From: Leucobacter chromiiresistens
GTDB lineage: Bacteria; Actinomycetota; Actinomycetes; Actinomycetales; Microbacteriaceae
Direction of reading: 5' to 3'
Assembly: GCF_900102345.1 (NCBI RefSeq)
Contig: NZ_FNKB01000001.1
Span: forward strand, 62,001-126,000
DNA: 64,000 bases
Shown here piece after piece: positions 26,676 through 35,898 of the stretch. The notes under the pieces are model-generated. The model did not search any database and was not told the origin of the DNA. It was given only the letters and a program-made list of their open reading frames with translations. Made by a program: the position numbers and the translations under genes. The first letter of the stretch is position 1, and every line of letters starts with the position of its first letter.

Positions 26676-27797
26676 CTAGCGGCTCTCGGGCGCGTAGACG
26701 GCTCGCGCGAGCGCGTCGAGGATCTCGGCGGATCGGGGGCCGAACGAGAGCACCGTGCCGTCCTCCATGTCGACGAAGCGGCGGTGCTCGCCCGCGGTGG
26801 TGACCGCGATCGCGGGCTTCTCCTCGAGCAGCCCGTCGACGCCGCCGACCGACTCGATGCCGTGCGACATGACGAGGATCAGGTCGGGGTTCGCCTTCAC
26901 GAGGGCCTCGTCGGTCATCGGCTTCATCCCGTCCCAGCCCATCTCCGTGGCGACGTCGATGCCGCCGACGGCCTCGATGAGCTGATCGGCGCCCGATTCC
27001 TTCCCGAAGAGGTAGTACACGCCGGCCGAACCGCGCAGGTAGACGAAGGCGATGCGCAGCTTCTCATCCTCCGCCTGCGGCGCGATGGCGGCGATCTCCG
27101 CGATCTTCGCCTCGACCTCGCCCGCGATGCGCTCGGCGAGCTGCTCGCCCGCCTCGGGGCTGCCGTAGATCGCGGCGATCTGCCGCGCGAGCGCCTCGGC
27201 GCCGGCGAACGACGGGTCGTTCTGCACGAAGACGACGGTGATGCCGACGTCCTGCAGCTGCTCGACGACGTCTCGCGGGCCGACCGATCCGTCGGTGATG
27301 ACGACGTCGGGGTGCAGGTCGATGATCGCCTCGGCGTTCACCGTGTGGCCGCCGCTCGTGACGCGGGGCAGGTCTGCGAGGCTCTCGAGGGTGGTCGACT
27401 GGTCGACGCCCACGAGGCTGTCGGCGAAGCCGAGCCCGGCGACCGTCACGGAGATGTTGCCGCCGAGGTCGGCCGCGACGACCTTGTCGGTGCGCTCGAT
27501 CGTCACATCGGTGCTCGAGCCGTCGACGGCGTACGAGGGGACGGTCGCGGGGAGCGTCTGCGCGGGGTTCTCCGCGACGGGCTCGATCTCTGTGTGCTGC
27601 AGCACCGCCGTCGACGGCCCCTCGTAGGCCTTCGGATCGTCGAGGGTGTCGAGGTCTGCGAGCGGCTCGGTCGAGGCCGGGGCCGAGGCTGCGCCGTCTG
27701 CGTCTGCGTCGCCGGAGGATGACGGCGCGGCGCAGCCGACGAGCAGCAGCGATCCCGCGAGGAGCGTCGCGAGGCCGGCCGCGATCCTGCGCCGCAT
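26676..27797 (-). CDS. hmuT: Haem-binding lipoprotein of the ABC importer
   Basis: 373 residues. Lipoprotein signal with lipobox LLVGC (Cys near 21), then a class III (FecB-like, PF01497) solute-binding domain: VVAADLGGNISVTVAGLGFADSLVGVD, HPDVVITDGSVGPRDVVEQLQDVGI, and IAFVYLRGSAGVYY. In corynebacteria HmuT receives haem from HtaA-type surface proteins and passes it to HmuUV. The start overlaps the stop of the upstream HtaA-domain gene by one base (TGATG). Confidence 0.9.
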   Translation of the reverse strand: MRRRIAAGLATLLAGSLLLVGCAAPSSSGDADADGAASAPASTEPLADLDTLDDPKAYEGPSTAVLQHTEIEPVAENPAQTLPATVPSYAVDGSSTDVTIERTDKVVAADLGGNISVTVAGLGFADSLVGVDQSTTLESLADLPRVTSGGHTVNAEAIIDLHPDVVITDGSVGPRDVVEQLQDVGITVVFVQNDPSFAGAEALARQIAAIYGSPEAGEQLAERIAGEVEAKIAEIAAIAPQAEDEKLRIAFVYLRGSAGVYYLFGKESGADQLIEAVGGIDVATEMGWDGMKPMTDEALVKANPDLILVMSHGIESVGGVDGLLEEKPAIAVTTAGEHRRFVDMEDGTVLSFGPRSAEILDALARAVYAPESR

Positions 27798-28747
27798 CAC
27801 CGGTCCTCCCCGAAGAGGCGGTCGTTCGCGCGCGGGTCGGTCTCCGGCGCCGGATCCTGGGCCGGGTCCTGCGCCGACTCGGCGGCCGGGGCGGGCCCGC
27901 TGCGCGGCTTGCGCGTGCGCCCGGCGAGCAGCATGCCGCCCGTGACCCCGATCACGAGGATCGCGATCCCGCCGATGATGATCGGCAGCCACGGGATCGA
28001 CGCGGGCGCCGCCGCGGTCGCGGCCGTGTCGGACGACTCGGGCGCGGGGGCGACCGGGGCGTCGTCGCCCTCCTCGGGGGCGGGCTCGGCCGCGGCGGCG
28101 CCGGAGTCGGCGCAGCTCGCGAACTGAAGATCGAGCGAGATCGGATCGAGATCCTCGCCCGCCTCGTAGAACCCGGCGAAGGCCTTCGCTCCCGAGTTCG
28201 TGAGGGTGGACGGCAGATCGTCAGCGATGAGCGCGTCGTCGGCGATGGGGAGCTGATCCGGCGCCACGACATCGCCGACCCACTCCTGGGTCGCGTCGAC
28301 CGCGACCGCGCCCTCCATGTCGGTGCTCCGCGCGTCGAGCAGCAGCGCCGCCTTGCCGCCGCCCTCGAACTCGATCGTGGGGTTCGCGAGCGTCAGATCG
28401 AGCACCCCGTCGTGACCGGTGAAGTGCACGCTGCCCGTGAACGAGACGCTGCCGACCCCCGACTCGGGGTCGATGCTGCCGGTCGCGCCGCTCCAGGAGA
28501 ACTCAGGTGTCTCGTACGACGCGCCGTCCGCCGTCTCCCACGAGCCCTTCGCGATGCTGCCGCTGATGTACGCGCGGAAGCTCTCCTTCACACCCCACGA
28601 CAGGTCGCCGCCGGTGACCTCGCAGGCGCCCGCCTCGACCTCGGCGCGCAGCGGGTGGGCCTGCGCCGCGGTGGGGGCGAGCAGCAGGCCGCCGAGGATC
28701 GCGGCGCCCGCGATGAGGGAGCCGGGGCGGCGGAGTCGGGGGTTCAC
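27797..28747 (-). CDS. Single HtaA-domain membrane-anchored protein (HtaB-like)
   Basis: 316 residues from GTG, with AGGAGG seven bases upstream. Signal peptide to about residue 32 (LLAPTAAQAHP), one HtaA domain (about 45-230, GDLSWGVKESFRAYISGSIAKGSW at its start), a Pro/Glu/Ala-rich stretch, one C-terminal membrane segment (about 257-280) and a polar cytoplasmic tail. HtaA domains bind haem through conserved Tyr/His; this protein likely relays haem from the larger HtaA proteins to HmuT, whose gene it overlaps by one base. Resembles corynebacterial HtaB in size and position. Confidence 0.87.
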   Translation of the reverse strand: MNPRLRRPGSLIAGAAILGGLLLAPTAAQAHPLRAEVEAGACEVTGGDLSWGVKESFRAYISGSIAKGSWETADGASYETPEFSWSGATGSIDPESGVGSVSFTGSVHFTGHDGVLDLTLANPTIEFEGGGKAALLLDARSTDMEGAVAVDATQEWVGDVVAPDQLPIADDALIADDLPSTLTNSGAKAFAGFYEAGEDLDPISLDLQFASCADSGAAAAEPAPEEGDDAPVAPAPESSDTAATAAAPASIPWLPIIIGGIAILVIGVTGGMLLAGRTRKPRSGPAPAAESAQDPAQDPAPETDPRANDRLFGEDR

Positions 28748-28815
28748 GTGGGGGCCTCCTGGTGGGCGTGCGTGGAATTGGGATGGCGGATCGGCGGAGC
28801 GGTTTCGGGGCCGCG

Positions 28816-31695
28816 TCACCCCGCGGAGCGTCGCTGGCGGATGGTGAGCAGCGTCATGCAGGCGGCGATGGCGACGAGCCCTGCAGCGCTCGCCCACCAC
28901 TCCCAGAGCGCCATGCCCGCCGCAGGGGCGAGCCCCGCAGCGGTGACGCGATCCTGCGCGACGCCGTCGGCGAGGGTGCGCGTCTCGACATCGGCCGACT
29001 TCGCCGACTTCTTCGCCTTCGGCTCGACGATGTCGATCACGGCGCCCGCGTTCGAGCTGCCCTGAATGGTGATCGTGTGCTCGCCGCTGACGTCATCGGG
29101 CAGCGTGCCCGACCAGCGCACGACCCCGTTCTCGTCGGCGGTCGCCTCGTCGTCGAGCACGATCGGATCGGAGTACAGCACGATCAGCACGCCCTCGTCG
29201 TCGGGGTCGAACCCGGAGGCCTCGATCTCGATGCGGCCGCCCGGCTTGATCTTGTCGGCATCGGTGAGCACCGTCACGCCGGTCGTGGCGGGCGGCGTCG
29301 CGGCGGCGGTGTACTGCTTCTTGTCGTTCCCGGCGGCGGTGGCGCCGTAGCTCACCCGCGACTCCGCGCCCACGGTGAAGGTGAGCGGGTCGAGCCCGAT
29401 CGACTGGCTGCCGCTGCCGCCCGCGCCGCCGCTGCTCAACGAGCCGAGCACGGGCACGTTGCTCCACGTGACCTCGCCGTTCGCGCCGACCGACTTGCTG
29501 CCACTCGCGAGGTCCAGCTGGTAGGTGCCCGAACCGAACGACGTCGAGTTGCCCGTGCTGAGCGTGGCGCTCGTCGGGCCCGTCACCGTGATCGACGGGT
29601 TCGCGACGTTGTACATCGTCATGCCGTAGCCCGTGAAGGCGACGGAGCCGCTGTAGGCGACCGTGCCGGTCTGGCTCGCGCGATCCCAGCTCGAGCTCAC
29701 GGCCTGCGGGAACAGGTATCCGGCGCCCACGCCGTTCGTCTCGACGCTGCCCTTCGCGCAGTGCTGGTAGCCGAACGCCTCCTTGTTCGTGCAGGTGGTG
29801 TACGCCGCGAAGGCGTTCGACACGCTCCAGACGAGGGATCCGGCCGCAGCGCCCTGCGTCGACGCCGGAGCCGCGGGCTTCTCGGGCGCAGTCGTCGGCT
29901 TCGGCTTCGACGCCGGGTCGGTGGGCGCCGCGGGCTTCACGCCGCTGTCGGAGCCGATGACGAAGGTGATGTCGTCGAGGGCCGTGCCCACCTCGTAGAA
30001 GGTGCCGACCGGCCCGGTGCCGGTGCCGTTCACGAAGAACTGCTCCGCGCCGGCCTTCGCGAGCTTCGTGGTGGCCCGTGTGAACTTCACGGCCCCGCCC
30101 CGCAGCGTCTCGCGCTTCGCCTGGGTCAGGTCGATCTGCGCGAGCGTCACGGTCTTGCCGTTGAGCGGAATGCGCACCTCCGCGCTCTTCGCGTTCTGCA
30201 CGACGATGGCCGGATTGAGCAGGTCGACGTCCATCTGGCCGTGATGCCCGGAGAACTTGACCTTGCCCGCGTACTGCACGGTGCCCGAGGTGCCGTTCCA
30301 GTGCGTCGTCGACGACTGCGGGAAGGTGAAGACGCCGTTGTTCGCCGCCTGCTTCGCGCCGTCCTCAGCTACGATCTTGCCCTTCGCGATCGGCCCGAGC
30401 ACGTACTCGCGGAACGACTTCTTCACGCCCCATTGGAGCGTGCCCGCGTCTTTCGGGTCGGCGAGGTCGACCTGCTGCGGAGTCGCCTGCGAGCCGCGGA
30501 ACGCCTTCGGGTCGCTCGGCGTGAACACCGCACCGTAGGTGTACGCGCCGGGCTCCGTCGGCCGAGCCGTCGTTGCGGCAGATCCATTCGCAACGGGCAC
30601 TGCCTCGCCGAGGTTCTTGCCGTTCTGCGTGAACTGCACCGAACCGGAGGCGCCCGCGGGTGCGACCCTCGCCGACAGCTCGACGTTCGCTCCCACATTG
30701 GGAGAGGTGGCCTTCGCCGTCAGTGCGGTCGTCGTGTTCGCCGGGGCCGGCACCTCCGGCTCGCCCGGCTGCGCGATCACCTGCGCCGAGAACGTGATGG
30801 GATCGAGTGCTGCGGTGGACTCGTCGTAGAACCCGCCGAAGGCTTGCAGCCCGTCCGCCGTCATCGTTGCGGAGGACCCTTCCCAGGTGTACCGCGTGCC
30901 GTCGATCTTCGGGCTCGGCAGCACCAGGTCGGCGAAGTGCACATCGTCGAGCGAGTAGGTCTCGCCCACCGTCGTCGTGTCGACGAACTTGCGGCCGTCG
31001 ACGTCGAGGGTGAGCTCGGCCGTCGTCGCAGAGGTGACCGTGATCTGCGGCTGCGTGAACGCGAGGTCGAGGATGTAGTCCTCGCCCTCCGCGTGCCCCT
31101 GGAAGTGCACGCCGTCGTTCTCGCCGAACGCGATCTCGAGGCCCGTCCCATCGGGCTGCGCCGTGCCGGATCCCGCACCATTCGACCAGGTGTACGGCCC
31201 GCTTCCGGTGACCGCGCCGAGGAGCGTGATCGCACCCTTCGCGATGGGGCTCGTGATGTAGCTGCGGAAGGACGACTTCACGCCCCAGCTGAGCATCGCG
31301 TCGGCGATCGCGGCGGGCTCCTGGTCGGCTGCCGCCTCGGCGCTCGGCGACGCGTCGGCGACCTGCGGCTCCGGCGCGATCGCCGGTGCTGCCGCTCCGG
31401 TCTCGTCCGCGGGCGCCGCCTCGGGAGCCGCCTCCGTCGCGGGAGCCGGCACCGCCGCTGGGGCGCTCGGGCTCGCGGTCGTGGACGCGCCCTCCCCCGC
31501 GGCGACGCCGGGGGTTGCGGCATCCGCCGCAGTACCTTCGGCCCCGCCCTGCACCGACTCGATCGCGCCGATCGATCCGATCGTCGCGCCGTCCGCAGCC
31601 TGAGCCGCCGACGCACCGCCGAAGACGGCGCCGAGCACGAGCATCCCGATGAGTCCGAGCGAACCGGTCCTGGCAATGCGCGCGCGAGCAGACAC
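28816..31695 (-). CDS. Triple HtaA-domain haem-capture surface protein
   Basis: 959 residues from GTG with AAGGA upstream. Signal peptide (to about 35), Pro/Ala/Glu-rich region, HtaA domain 1 (from about 131, MLSWGVKSSFRSYITSPIAK), an Ig-like (Big_3-type) domain (about 310-400), HtaA domain 2 (from about 418, LQWGVKKSFREYVLGPIAK), a linker, HtaA domain 3 (from about 618, LVWSVSNAFAAY), an Ig-like segment, and a C-terminal membrane helix with RQRRSAG tail. Domain 3 carries a two-Cys insertion (CTNKEAFGYQHC), so a disulfide is likely. Cell-surface haem binding; the second gene of the locus, with a DtxR-like box of its own. Confidence 0.88.
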   Translation of the reverse strand: MSARARIARTGSLGLIGMLVLGAVFGGASAAQAADGATIGSIGAIESVQGGAEGTAADAATPGVAAGEGASTTASPSAPAAVPAPATEAAPEAAPADETGAAAPAIAPEPQVADASPSAEAAADQEPAAIADAMLSWGVKSSFRSYITSPIAKGAITLLGAVTGSGPYTWSNGAGSGTAQPDGTGLEIAFGENDGVHFQGHAEGEDYILDLAFTQPQITVTSATTAELTLDVDGRKFVDTTTVGETYSLDDVHFADLVLPSPKIDGTRYTWEGSSATMTADGLQAFGGFYDESTAALDPITFSAQVIAQPGEPEVPAPANTTTALTAKATSPNVGANVELSARVAPAGASGSVQFTQNGKNLGEAVPVANGSAATTARPTEPGAYTYGAVFTPSDPKAFRGSQATPQQVDLADPKDAGTLQWGVKKSFREYVLGPIAKGKIVAEDGAKQAANNGVFTFPQSSTTHWNGTSGTVQYAGKVKFSGHHGQMDVDLLNPAIVVQNAKSAEVRIPLNGKTVTLAQIDLTQAKRETLRGGAVKFTRATTKLAKAGAEQFFVNGTGTGPVGTFYEVGTALDDITFVIGSDSGVKPAAPTDPASKPKPTTAPEKPAAPASTQGAAAGSLVWSVSNAFAAYTTCTNKEAFGYQHCAKGSVETNGVGAGYLFPQAVSSSWDRASQTGTVAYSGSVAFTGYGMTMYNVANPSITVTGPTSATLSTGNSTSFGSGTYQLDLASGSKSVGANGEVTWSNVPVLGSLSSGGAGGSGSQSIGLDPLTFTVGAESRVSYGATAAGNDKKQYTAAATPPATTGVTVLTDADKIKPGGRIEIEASGFDPDDEGVLIVLYSDPIVLDDEATADENGVVRWSGTLPDDVSGEHTITIQGSSNAGAVIDIVEPKAKKSAKSADVETRTLADGVAQDRVTAAGLAPAAGMALWEWWASAAGLVAIAACMTLLTIRQRRSAG

Positions 31696-31761
31696 GAGAA
31701 ATCCTTCAGTGAGACGACGTCGATCGGATACTGGAACCGCGTCACCCGGCGCAGATCTGCC

Positions 31762-31780
31762 GATGGTGAGGGTTGCCTAA
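31762..31780 (-). promoter_or_regulatory. DtxR/IdeR-like iron box upstream of the triple HtaA gene
   Basis: On the minus strand TTAGGCAACCCTCACCATC matches 11 of 19 positions of the DtxR/IdeR consensus, including the strong TTAGG half. It lies 67-85 bp before the start at 31695. Supports iron repression; the second half-site is weak. Confidence 0.5.
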
Positions 31781-31926
31781 GTTCTTCATCTTCTAGTGTG
31801 GTCTTGATCATCTGATGATGCAAGTCCCGGGGGCATCTCGCCCGGTGCGGGCCGGAGAGATGAGGGTCGCGCGCTACAGGCGAGCCCCGCGACGCGAGTC
31901 GCTGCACTCGGCCGCACCGCCACGAC

Positions 31927-31963
31927 GAACGGCCCCTCCGCGCGGCGCGAGGAGGGGCCGTTC
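31927..31963 (-). terminator. Terminator after the LASTG HtaA gene
   Basis: Perfect 13-bp stem (GAACGGCCCCTCC at 31927-31939 with 31951-31963), 14 bp after the stop at 31977. It separates this gene from the rest of the haem locus, so at least two transcripts are expected. Confidence 0.8.
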
Positions 31964-31976
31964 GAGGCGTTCGCGT

Positions 31977-34589
31977 TTAGTTCGCCGTGATGCGACGACG
32001 CGCGACCATCAAGCCGGCGCCGAGCAGGAGCGCGAGCGCACCGCCGGCGAGGAGCCCGGCGAAGTCGGCGCCGCCCGTCGAGGCGAGACCCTTCGCTCCG
32101 GCCGCCGGCTTCGTGACCACGGCATCGATGGTGCCGGTGCCCGCACCGGTGCCACCGCCGTTCGCACCGGCACCCGCCGAGCCCGATCCGTCAGCGCCGC
32201 CGTCGGCAGCGCCGCCCGCACCCGAGCCGCTGCCCGTGACCGTGATGACCAGGGCGTCCGACACCGAGTCGGAGACGGTGGCGTCGCTCGACGCGAAGGT
32301 CGCCACGATCTCGTTCGAGCCGACCGCGAGATCCGCCGTCGCGCTCGCCGTGCCGTTCGCCACCGGCACCGTCGCGAAGGCGACGCCGTTGTTGGTGAAC
32401 GTCACCTCACCGGTCGCCGTCTCCGGCGCGATGGTCGCGACGAACTCGACGCCGTTCGGGCTTCCGCCGACACCGGCCGAAGAGGTCAGCGTGGTGGTCG
32501 AGAGCACGTACTGCGAAACCGTGAAGTCCGCGTCGAGGTACTCGTCGACGTTCGTGCCGCGGAAGGACACGACGTACTCGCCCGGCGCGAAGTCGGCGGG
32601 CACGTTCCACGTGATCGCGGCCATGCCCGATCCGTCGACCGTCACATCGCCGACCTTCAGCGGCACGGCATCCTCAGCGGCCTCGGCGGCGACGCTCGAG
32701 AGCGAGACCGGCTGCATCGCGCCGGCCGCATCGATCCACACCTCGAACTCGCTGCCAGCCGTGAACGGGCCGCCGGCGAACTCGATCGGCTCGCCCTGGC
32801 GCACCGCCACTGCGGCGGGCTTCTCGCCGTCGATCGTGATCGCGGGCTGCGCGGCGACGGTCACCGTCACGGCGTCCGACTTCGAGCCGATGACGTCCGC
32901 GGCGTTCGCGGGCGCGAATTCGGCGGTGATCTTGTTGGCGCCGAGCGGCAGTTCGGTCGTGGTCAGCGTCGCGACGCCGTCGACGACCTCGACGGGCTCG
33001 CCGAGCGCGGCGGAGCCGTTCGAGAACTGCACGGTGCCCGCCTGGTCAGCGGGGGTGACGTCGGCGGTGAGGGTGACCTCGGCGCCTGCGCGCACGCTCT
33101 CGACGTCGGCCTGGAGCGTCGTCGAGGTCTTGACGATCGGAGCGCCGTAGTTCAGGCGCACTTCCTGCTCCTGCGCCGCGTTGGTGACGCCGCCTGCCGC
33201 GTAGGTGAAGACGCCGTAGCTGCCGTCCACCGGCGCGGGCTTCGCAGCGTCGCGATCCTGCAGCGTCGCCGTCCACTCGAACGAGCCGTCGGCGTTCAGC
33301 TCGACCCACTGGCCGCGCACGGCGCCCTGGTACTGGGTCGGAATCGCGTTCAGCGTGTCTTCCGTCAGCACCCAGCCCTGAGTCGCGCTGAGTCGCTGCG
33401 TCGACGCGGCGCCCGCCGAGGGCTTCCAGTTCTCGGCGAACTCGCCGAATACGACGTACGTGCCCTGGGGCAGCGTGTTCGGGATCGGCATGCCGCGGCC
33501 GCCGACGTTCGCCTCGGGATCGAAGCCCTGGCCCTTGACGACGAGCTTGTCGCCCGCCGAGACGCGGGTGTCGCCGACCGGCGTCACGCCGTCCTCGAGG
33601 TAGACGTCGATCTTCGGAGCCCAGACCTTCTGCTCCTCGACCGTGACGGTCGCGCTCGTCGTCGTCGTCGATGCGGCGAACGCCGAAGCGTCGGTGGGCG
33701 TGAACTTCGCCTCGACCGCGTTCGCGCCGACCGGAAGTGTGTCGATGCTGAACTTCGCGACGCCGTTCGCGACCGGGATCGCCGGCGAGATCTCGCCGAC
33801 GCCGTTGGCGGTGCGGTTCGTGAACGTGACCGACCCCGCCGCCTCTGCCGGTGCGACGGTCGCCGTGAACTCGACGCTGTCGCCCTGGGTGACCTTCGAC
33901 GCGCTCGCGGCGATCGACGTGGTGGTCTCCGTTGCGGGAACCGCGCTGACGGGTGCGGTGAAGGTGATCGGATCGAGCGCTGTGCCAGCCGGATACTGAG
34001 AGAGAGCCTTAGCACCTTCAGTTGTCAGTGTCGTCGGAGCGGAAGTCCAGGTGTACGTCGAACCGGAAGCGCTCGGTGCAGGGAGCGCGATATCCGCGAA
34101 GTGCACGTCATCGAGCGAGTAGCGCTCGCCGACGGCGCCCGCCTGAGCGCCCGCGAACTCGCGGCCGTCGACATCGAAGTAGAGCTCGGCGGTCGATGCC
34201 GACGTCACCTTGACCTGCGGCTGCGTCAGCGAGAGGTCAAGACTGTAATCGTCACCGCTCGCGTGGCCCTGGAAGTGCACCCCGTCGTTCTCTCCGAAGG
34301 CGATCTCGAGACCCGAACCGTCGAGGTTCGCGGTGCCTGATCCGCCCGCCCACGCGTACGGACCCGATCCGGTGGTCGCACCGAGGTTCGTCACTTTGCC
34401 GTTGGCGATCGTGCCAGTGATGTAGTTGCGGAACGACGACTTCACGCCCCAGCTGAGCGTCGCGTCTGCCACGACTCCGTCGCCCGGAGCGGCGTTCGCC
34501 GCCACGGGTGCGAGCGCCAGGCCGCTGGCGACGAGCAAGCCCGTCGTCGCGGTGGCGAGCACACGCCGCCAGTTCTTCTGTGCAGTCAT
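31977..34589 (-). CDS. HtaA-domain, Ig-repeat surface protein with sortase (LASTG) anchor
   Basis: 870 residues. Signal peptide (to about 32), one HtaA domain (from about 41, TLSWGVKSSFRNYITGTIANGK), Ig-like Big_3-type domains at about 220-315, 483-575 and 698-790, a distinct domain at about 321-480 with GDKLVVKGQGFDPEA, then a Gly/Ser/Ala-rich wall-spanning stretch and LASTG near 836 followed by a hydrophobic segment and RRR tail. LAXTG is read by class E sortases, so it is probably wall-linked. The ATG at 34589 has AAGGAG upstream. It has its own terminator and an iron box. Probably the outermost haem receptor. Confidence 0.87.
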   Translation of the reverse strand: MTAQKNWRRVLATATTGLLVASGLALAPVAANAAPGDGVVADATLSWGVKSSFRNYITGTIANGKVTNLGATTGSGPYAWAGGSGTANLDGSGLEIAFGENDGVHFQGHASGDDYSLDLSLTQPQVKVTSASTAELYFDVDGREFAGAQAGAVGERYSLDDVHFADIALPAPSASGSTYTWTSAPTTLTTEGAKALSQYPAGTALDPITFTAPVSAVPATETTTSIAASASKVTQGDSVEFTATVAPAEAAGSVTFTNRTANGVGEISPAIPVANGVAKFSIDTLPVGANAVEAKFTPTDASAFAASTTTTSATVTVEEQKVWAPKIDVYLEDGVTPVGDTRVSAGDKLVVKGQGFDPEANVGGRGMPIPNTLPQGTYVVFGEFAENWKPSAGAASTQRLSATQGWVLTEDTLNAIPTQYQGAVRGQWVELNADGSFEWTATLQDRDAAKPAPVDGSYGVFTYAAGGVTNAAQEQEVRLNYGAPIVKTSTTLQADVESVRAGAEVTLTADVTPADQAGTVQFSNGSAALGEPVEVVDGVATLTTTELPLGANKITAEFAPANAADVIGSKSDAVTVTVAAQPAITIDGEKPAAVAVRQGEPIEFAGGPFTAGSEFEVWIDAAGAMQPVSLSSVAAEAAEDAVPLKVGDVTVDGSGMAAITWNVPADFAPGEYVVSFRGTNVDEYLDADFTVSQYVLSTTTLTSSAGVGGSPNGVEFVATIAPETATGEVTFTNNGVAFATVPVANGTASATADLAVGSNEIVATFASSDATVSDSVSDALVITVTGSGSGAGGAADGGADGSGSAGAGANGGGTGAGTGTIDAVVTKPAAGAKGLASTGGADFAGLLAGGALALLLGAGLMVARRRITAN

Positions 34590-34659
34590 GAAGAGTGCAC
34601 TCCTTATCTGTTTTGGTATTGGCCACCGCGCAAACAGCAACCCGCTCATCGGATTGAAC

Positions 34660-34678
34660 TGAGGCTCCCCTAACCTGC
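34660..34678 (-). promoter_or_regulatory. DtxR/IdeR-like iron box upstream of the LASTG HtaA gene
   Basis: TGAGGCTCCCCTAACCTGC matches 12 of 19 positions of the DtxR/IdeR consensus, including CTAACCT. It lies 71-89 bp before the start at 34589, a suitable place for iron-dependent repression. Confidence 0.55.
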
Positions 34679-34691
34679 AGTACCGCATATA

Positions 34692-34712
34692 GTCTGACGA
34701 TTTTCATCAGAC
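34692..34712. promoter_or_regulatory. Inverted repeat beside the iron box
   Basis: GTCTGA-N9-TCAGAC, an AT-rich centre in a very GC-rich genome, 14 bp from the iron box. It may be an operator or the terminus of an upstream transcript; which cannot be told. Confidence 0.4.
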
Positions 34713-34885
34713 GTTGCAACTCTTGCGTTATCTTCCGCTCCCATCCCGCCGGTCGCACGGATCCCGGCGCGCCCCGCCGCCCCGCTCCGCCCCGCTTCGC
34801 TCCGCGCAGGGCGAACGACGCGCCCTGCGCCTGCACACGTCGCGGGCGTACACTGGCCGAGCCAATTACGACACCGGAGGTCGCC

Positions 34886-35344
34886 ATGAGCAAGCCCATC
34901 GATTCGGCCGACTACCCGTTCCAGCTCAGCGAGAGCGAGTGGCGCGAACGCCTCGCGCCTGATGAGTACGCCGTGCTGCGCAATCAGGGCACCGAGCGGG
35001 CGGGCACCGGTGAGTTGCTCGACGAGGAGCGCGACGGCCTGTACCGTTGCCGCGCCTGCAGCAACGAGCTCTTCGTCGCGGGCACGAAGTTCGACTCGGG
35101 CTGCGGATGGCCGAGCTTCTACGAGAGCGTGCGTCCCGGCGCGGTCGAACTCCTCGAAGACCGGAGCCTCGGCATGGTGCGCACCGAAGTGCGCTGCGCT
35201 CGCTGCGGCTCGCACCTCGGCCACGTCTTCCCCGACGGATTCGGCACCCCGACGGGCGACCGCTACTGCATGAACTCGCTCTCGCTGAGCTTCGAGCCCG
35301 GCGCGCAGCCCGGCGAGCCTGGCGCGGAGCGCGACGACGCATGA
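34886..35344 (+). CDS. msrB: Peptide-methionine (R)-S-oxide reductase
   Basis: 152 residues. MsrB signatures: YRCRACSNELF (zinc Cys55, Cys58), KFDSGCGWPSFYE near 68, EVRCARCGSHLGHVFPDG (zinc Cys104, Cys107) and the catalytic Cys128 in RYCMNSLSL. It repairs oxidised methionine with thioredoxin in the cytoplasm. CCGGAGG lies upstream of the ATG. Its stop overlaps the next start by 4 bases (ATGA), so it is co-translated with a nitroreductase-like gene, both possibly redox related. Confidence 0.96.
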   Translation: MSKPIDSADYPFQLSESEWRERLAPDEYAVLRNQGTERAGTGELLDEERDGLYRCRACSNELFVAGTKFDSGCGWPSFYESVRPGAVELLEDRSLGMVRTEVRCARCGSHLGHVFPDGFGTPTGDRYCMNSLSLSFEPGAQPGEPGAERDDA

Positions 35345-35898
35345 GCGAGTACGGGGGGCCGGCGTACCGCGCGCTGCGGCGCCGGCGCTCTCACTCGAAG
35401 GTCACGGAGGAGGCGCCGAGCCGCGAGGAGCTCGAGGCGTACGTCGCGGCGATGGCGAGCGTCTCCGATCACTCCCGCATGCGGCCGTGGCGCATCATCG
35501 AGTTGCGGGGCAAGGATCGCAAGAAACTCGCGAAAGGGCTGGCGAAGGCCTCGGGTGAGGATCGCGGCAAGTACATCGCGAAGATGACGCGCGCCCCGCT
35601 GGTGCTCGTCATCGTGGTCAGCCCGGGAGATACCCGTAAGGTGCCGCTCTGGGAGCAGGAGGCCGTCGCGAGCGGGGTGGCGCATCTCCTCGGGCTCCTG
35701 CTGCACGAGTCGGGGTGGGGCTCGATCTGGAAGAGCGGCACGCACACGCGCAGCAAGGCGGTGCGCAAAGCCCTGGGCGTGCGGAAGCCCGAGTATCTGC
35801 TCGGCTGGCTGCACGTGGGCGGGATCCCCGAGCGCGATCGGGCGGAGAAGCCTCGGAAGCCGCTGGATCTCTCGCGGCATCTCAGCGGACCGGGTTAG
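35341..35898 (+). CDS. Nitroreductase-family protein
   Basis: 185 residues. The N-terminal RRRRSHSKVTEEAPSREELEAYVAAMASVSDHSRMRPWRIIEL and the later EQEAVASGVAHLLGLLLHESGWGSIWKSG segment match small FMN-dependent nitroreductases (NfsB/YdjA-like). These flavoproteins reduce nitro groups or quinones with NAD(P)H. Overlaps msrB by 4 bases. At its 3' end it overlaps the convergent YdcZ transporter gene by 4 bases. Physiological substrate unknown. Confidence 0.82.
   Translation: MSEYGGPAYRALRRRRSHSKVTEEAPSREELEAYVAAMASVSDHSRMRPWRIIELRGKDRKKLAKGLAKASGEDRGKYIAKMTRAPLVLVIVVSPGDTRKVPLWEQEAVASGVAHLLGLLLHESGWGSIWKSGTHTRSKAVRKALGVRKPEYLLGWLHVGGIPERDRAEKPRKPLDLSRHLSGPG

Noticed and set aside
28762-31815. 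Open frame of about 1017 codons antisense to the triple HtaA gene
   Set aside because: Composition is Arg/Leu-rich without domains; the opposite strand encodes a well-supported protein with signal peptide and domains.
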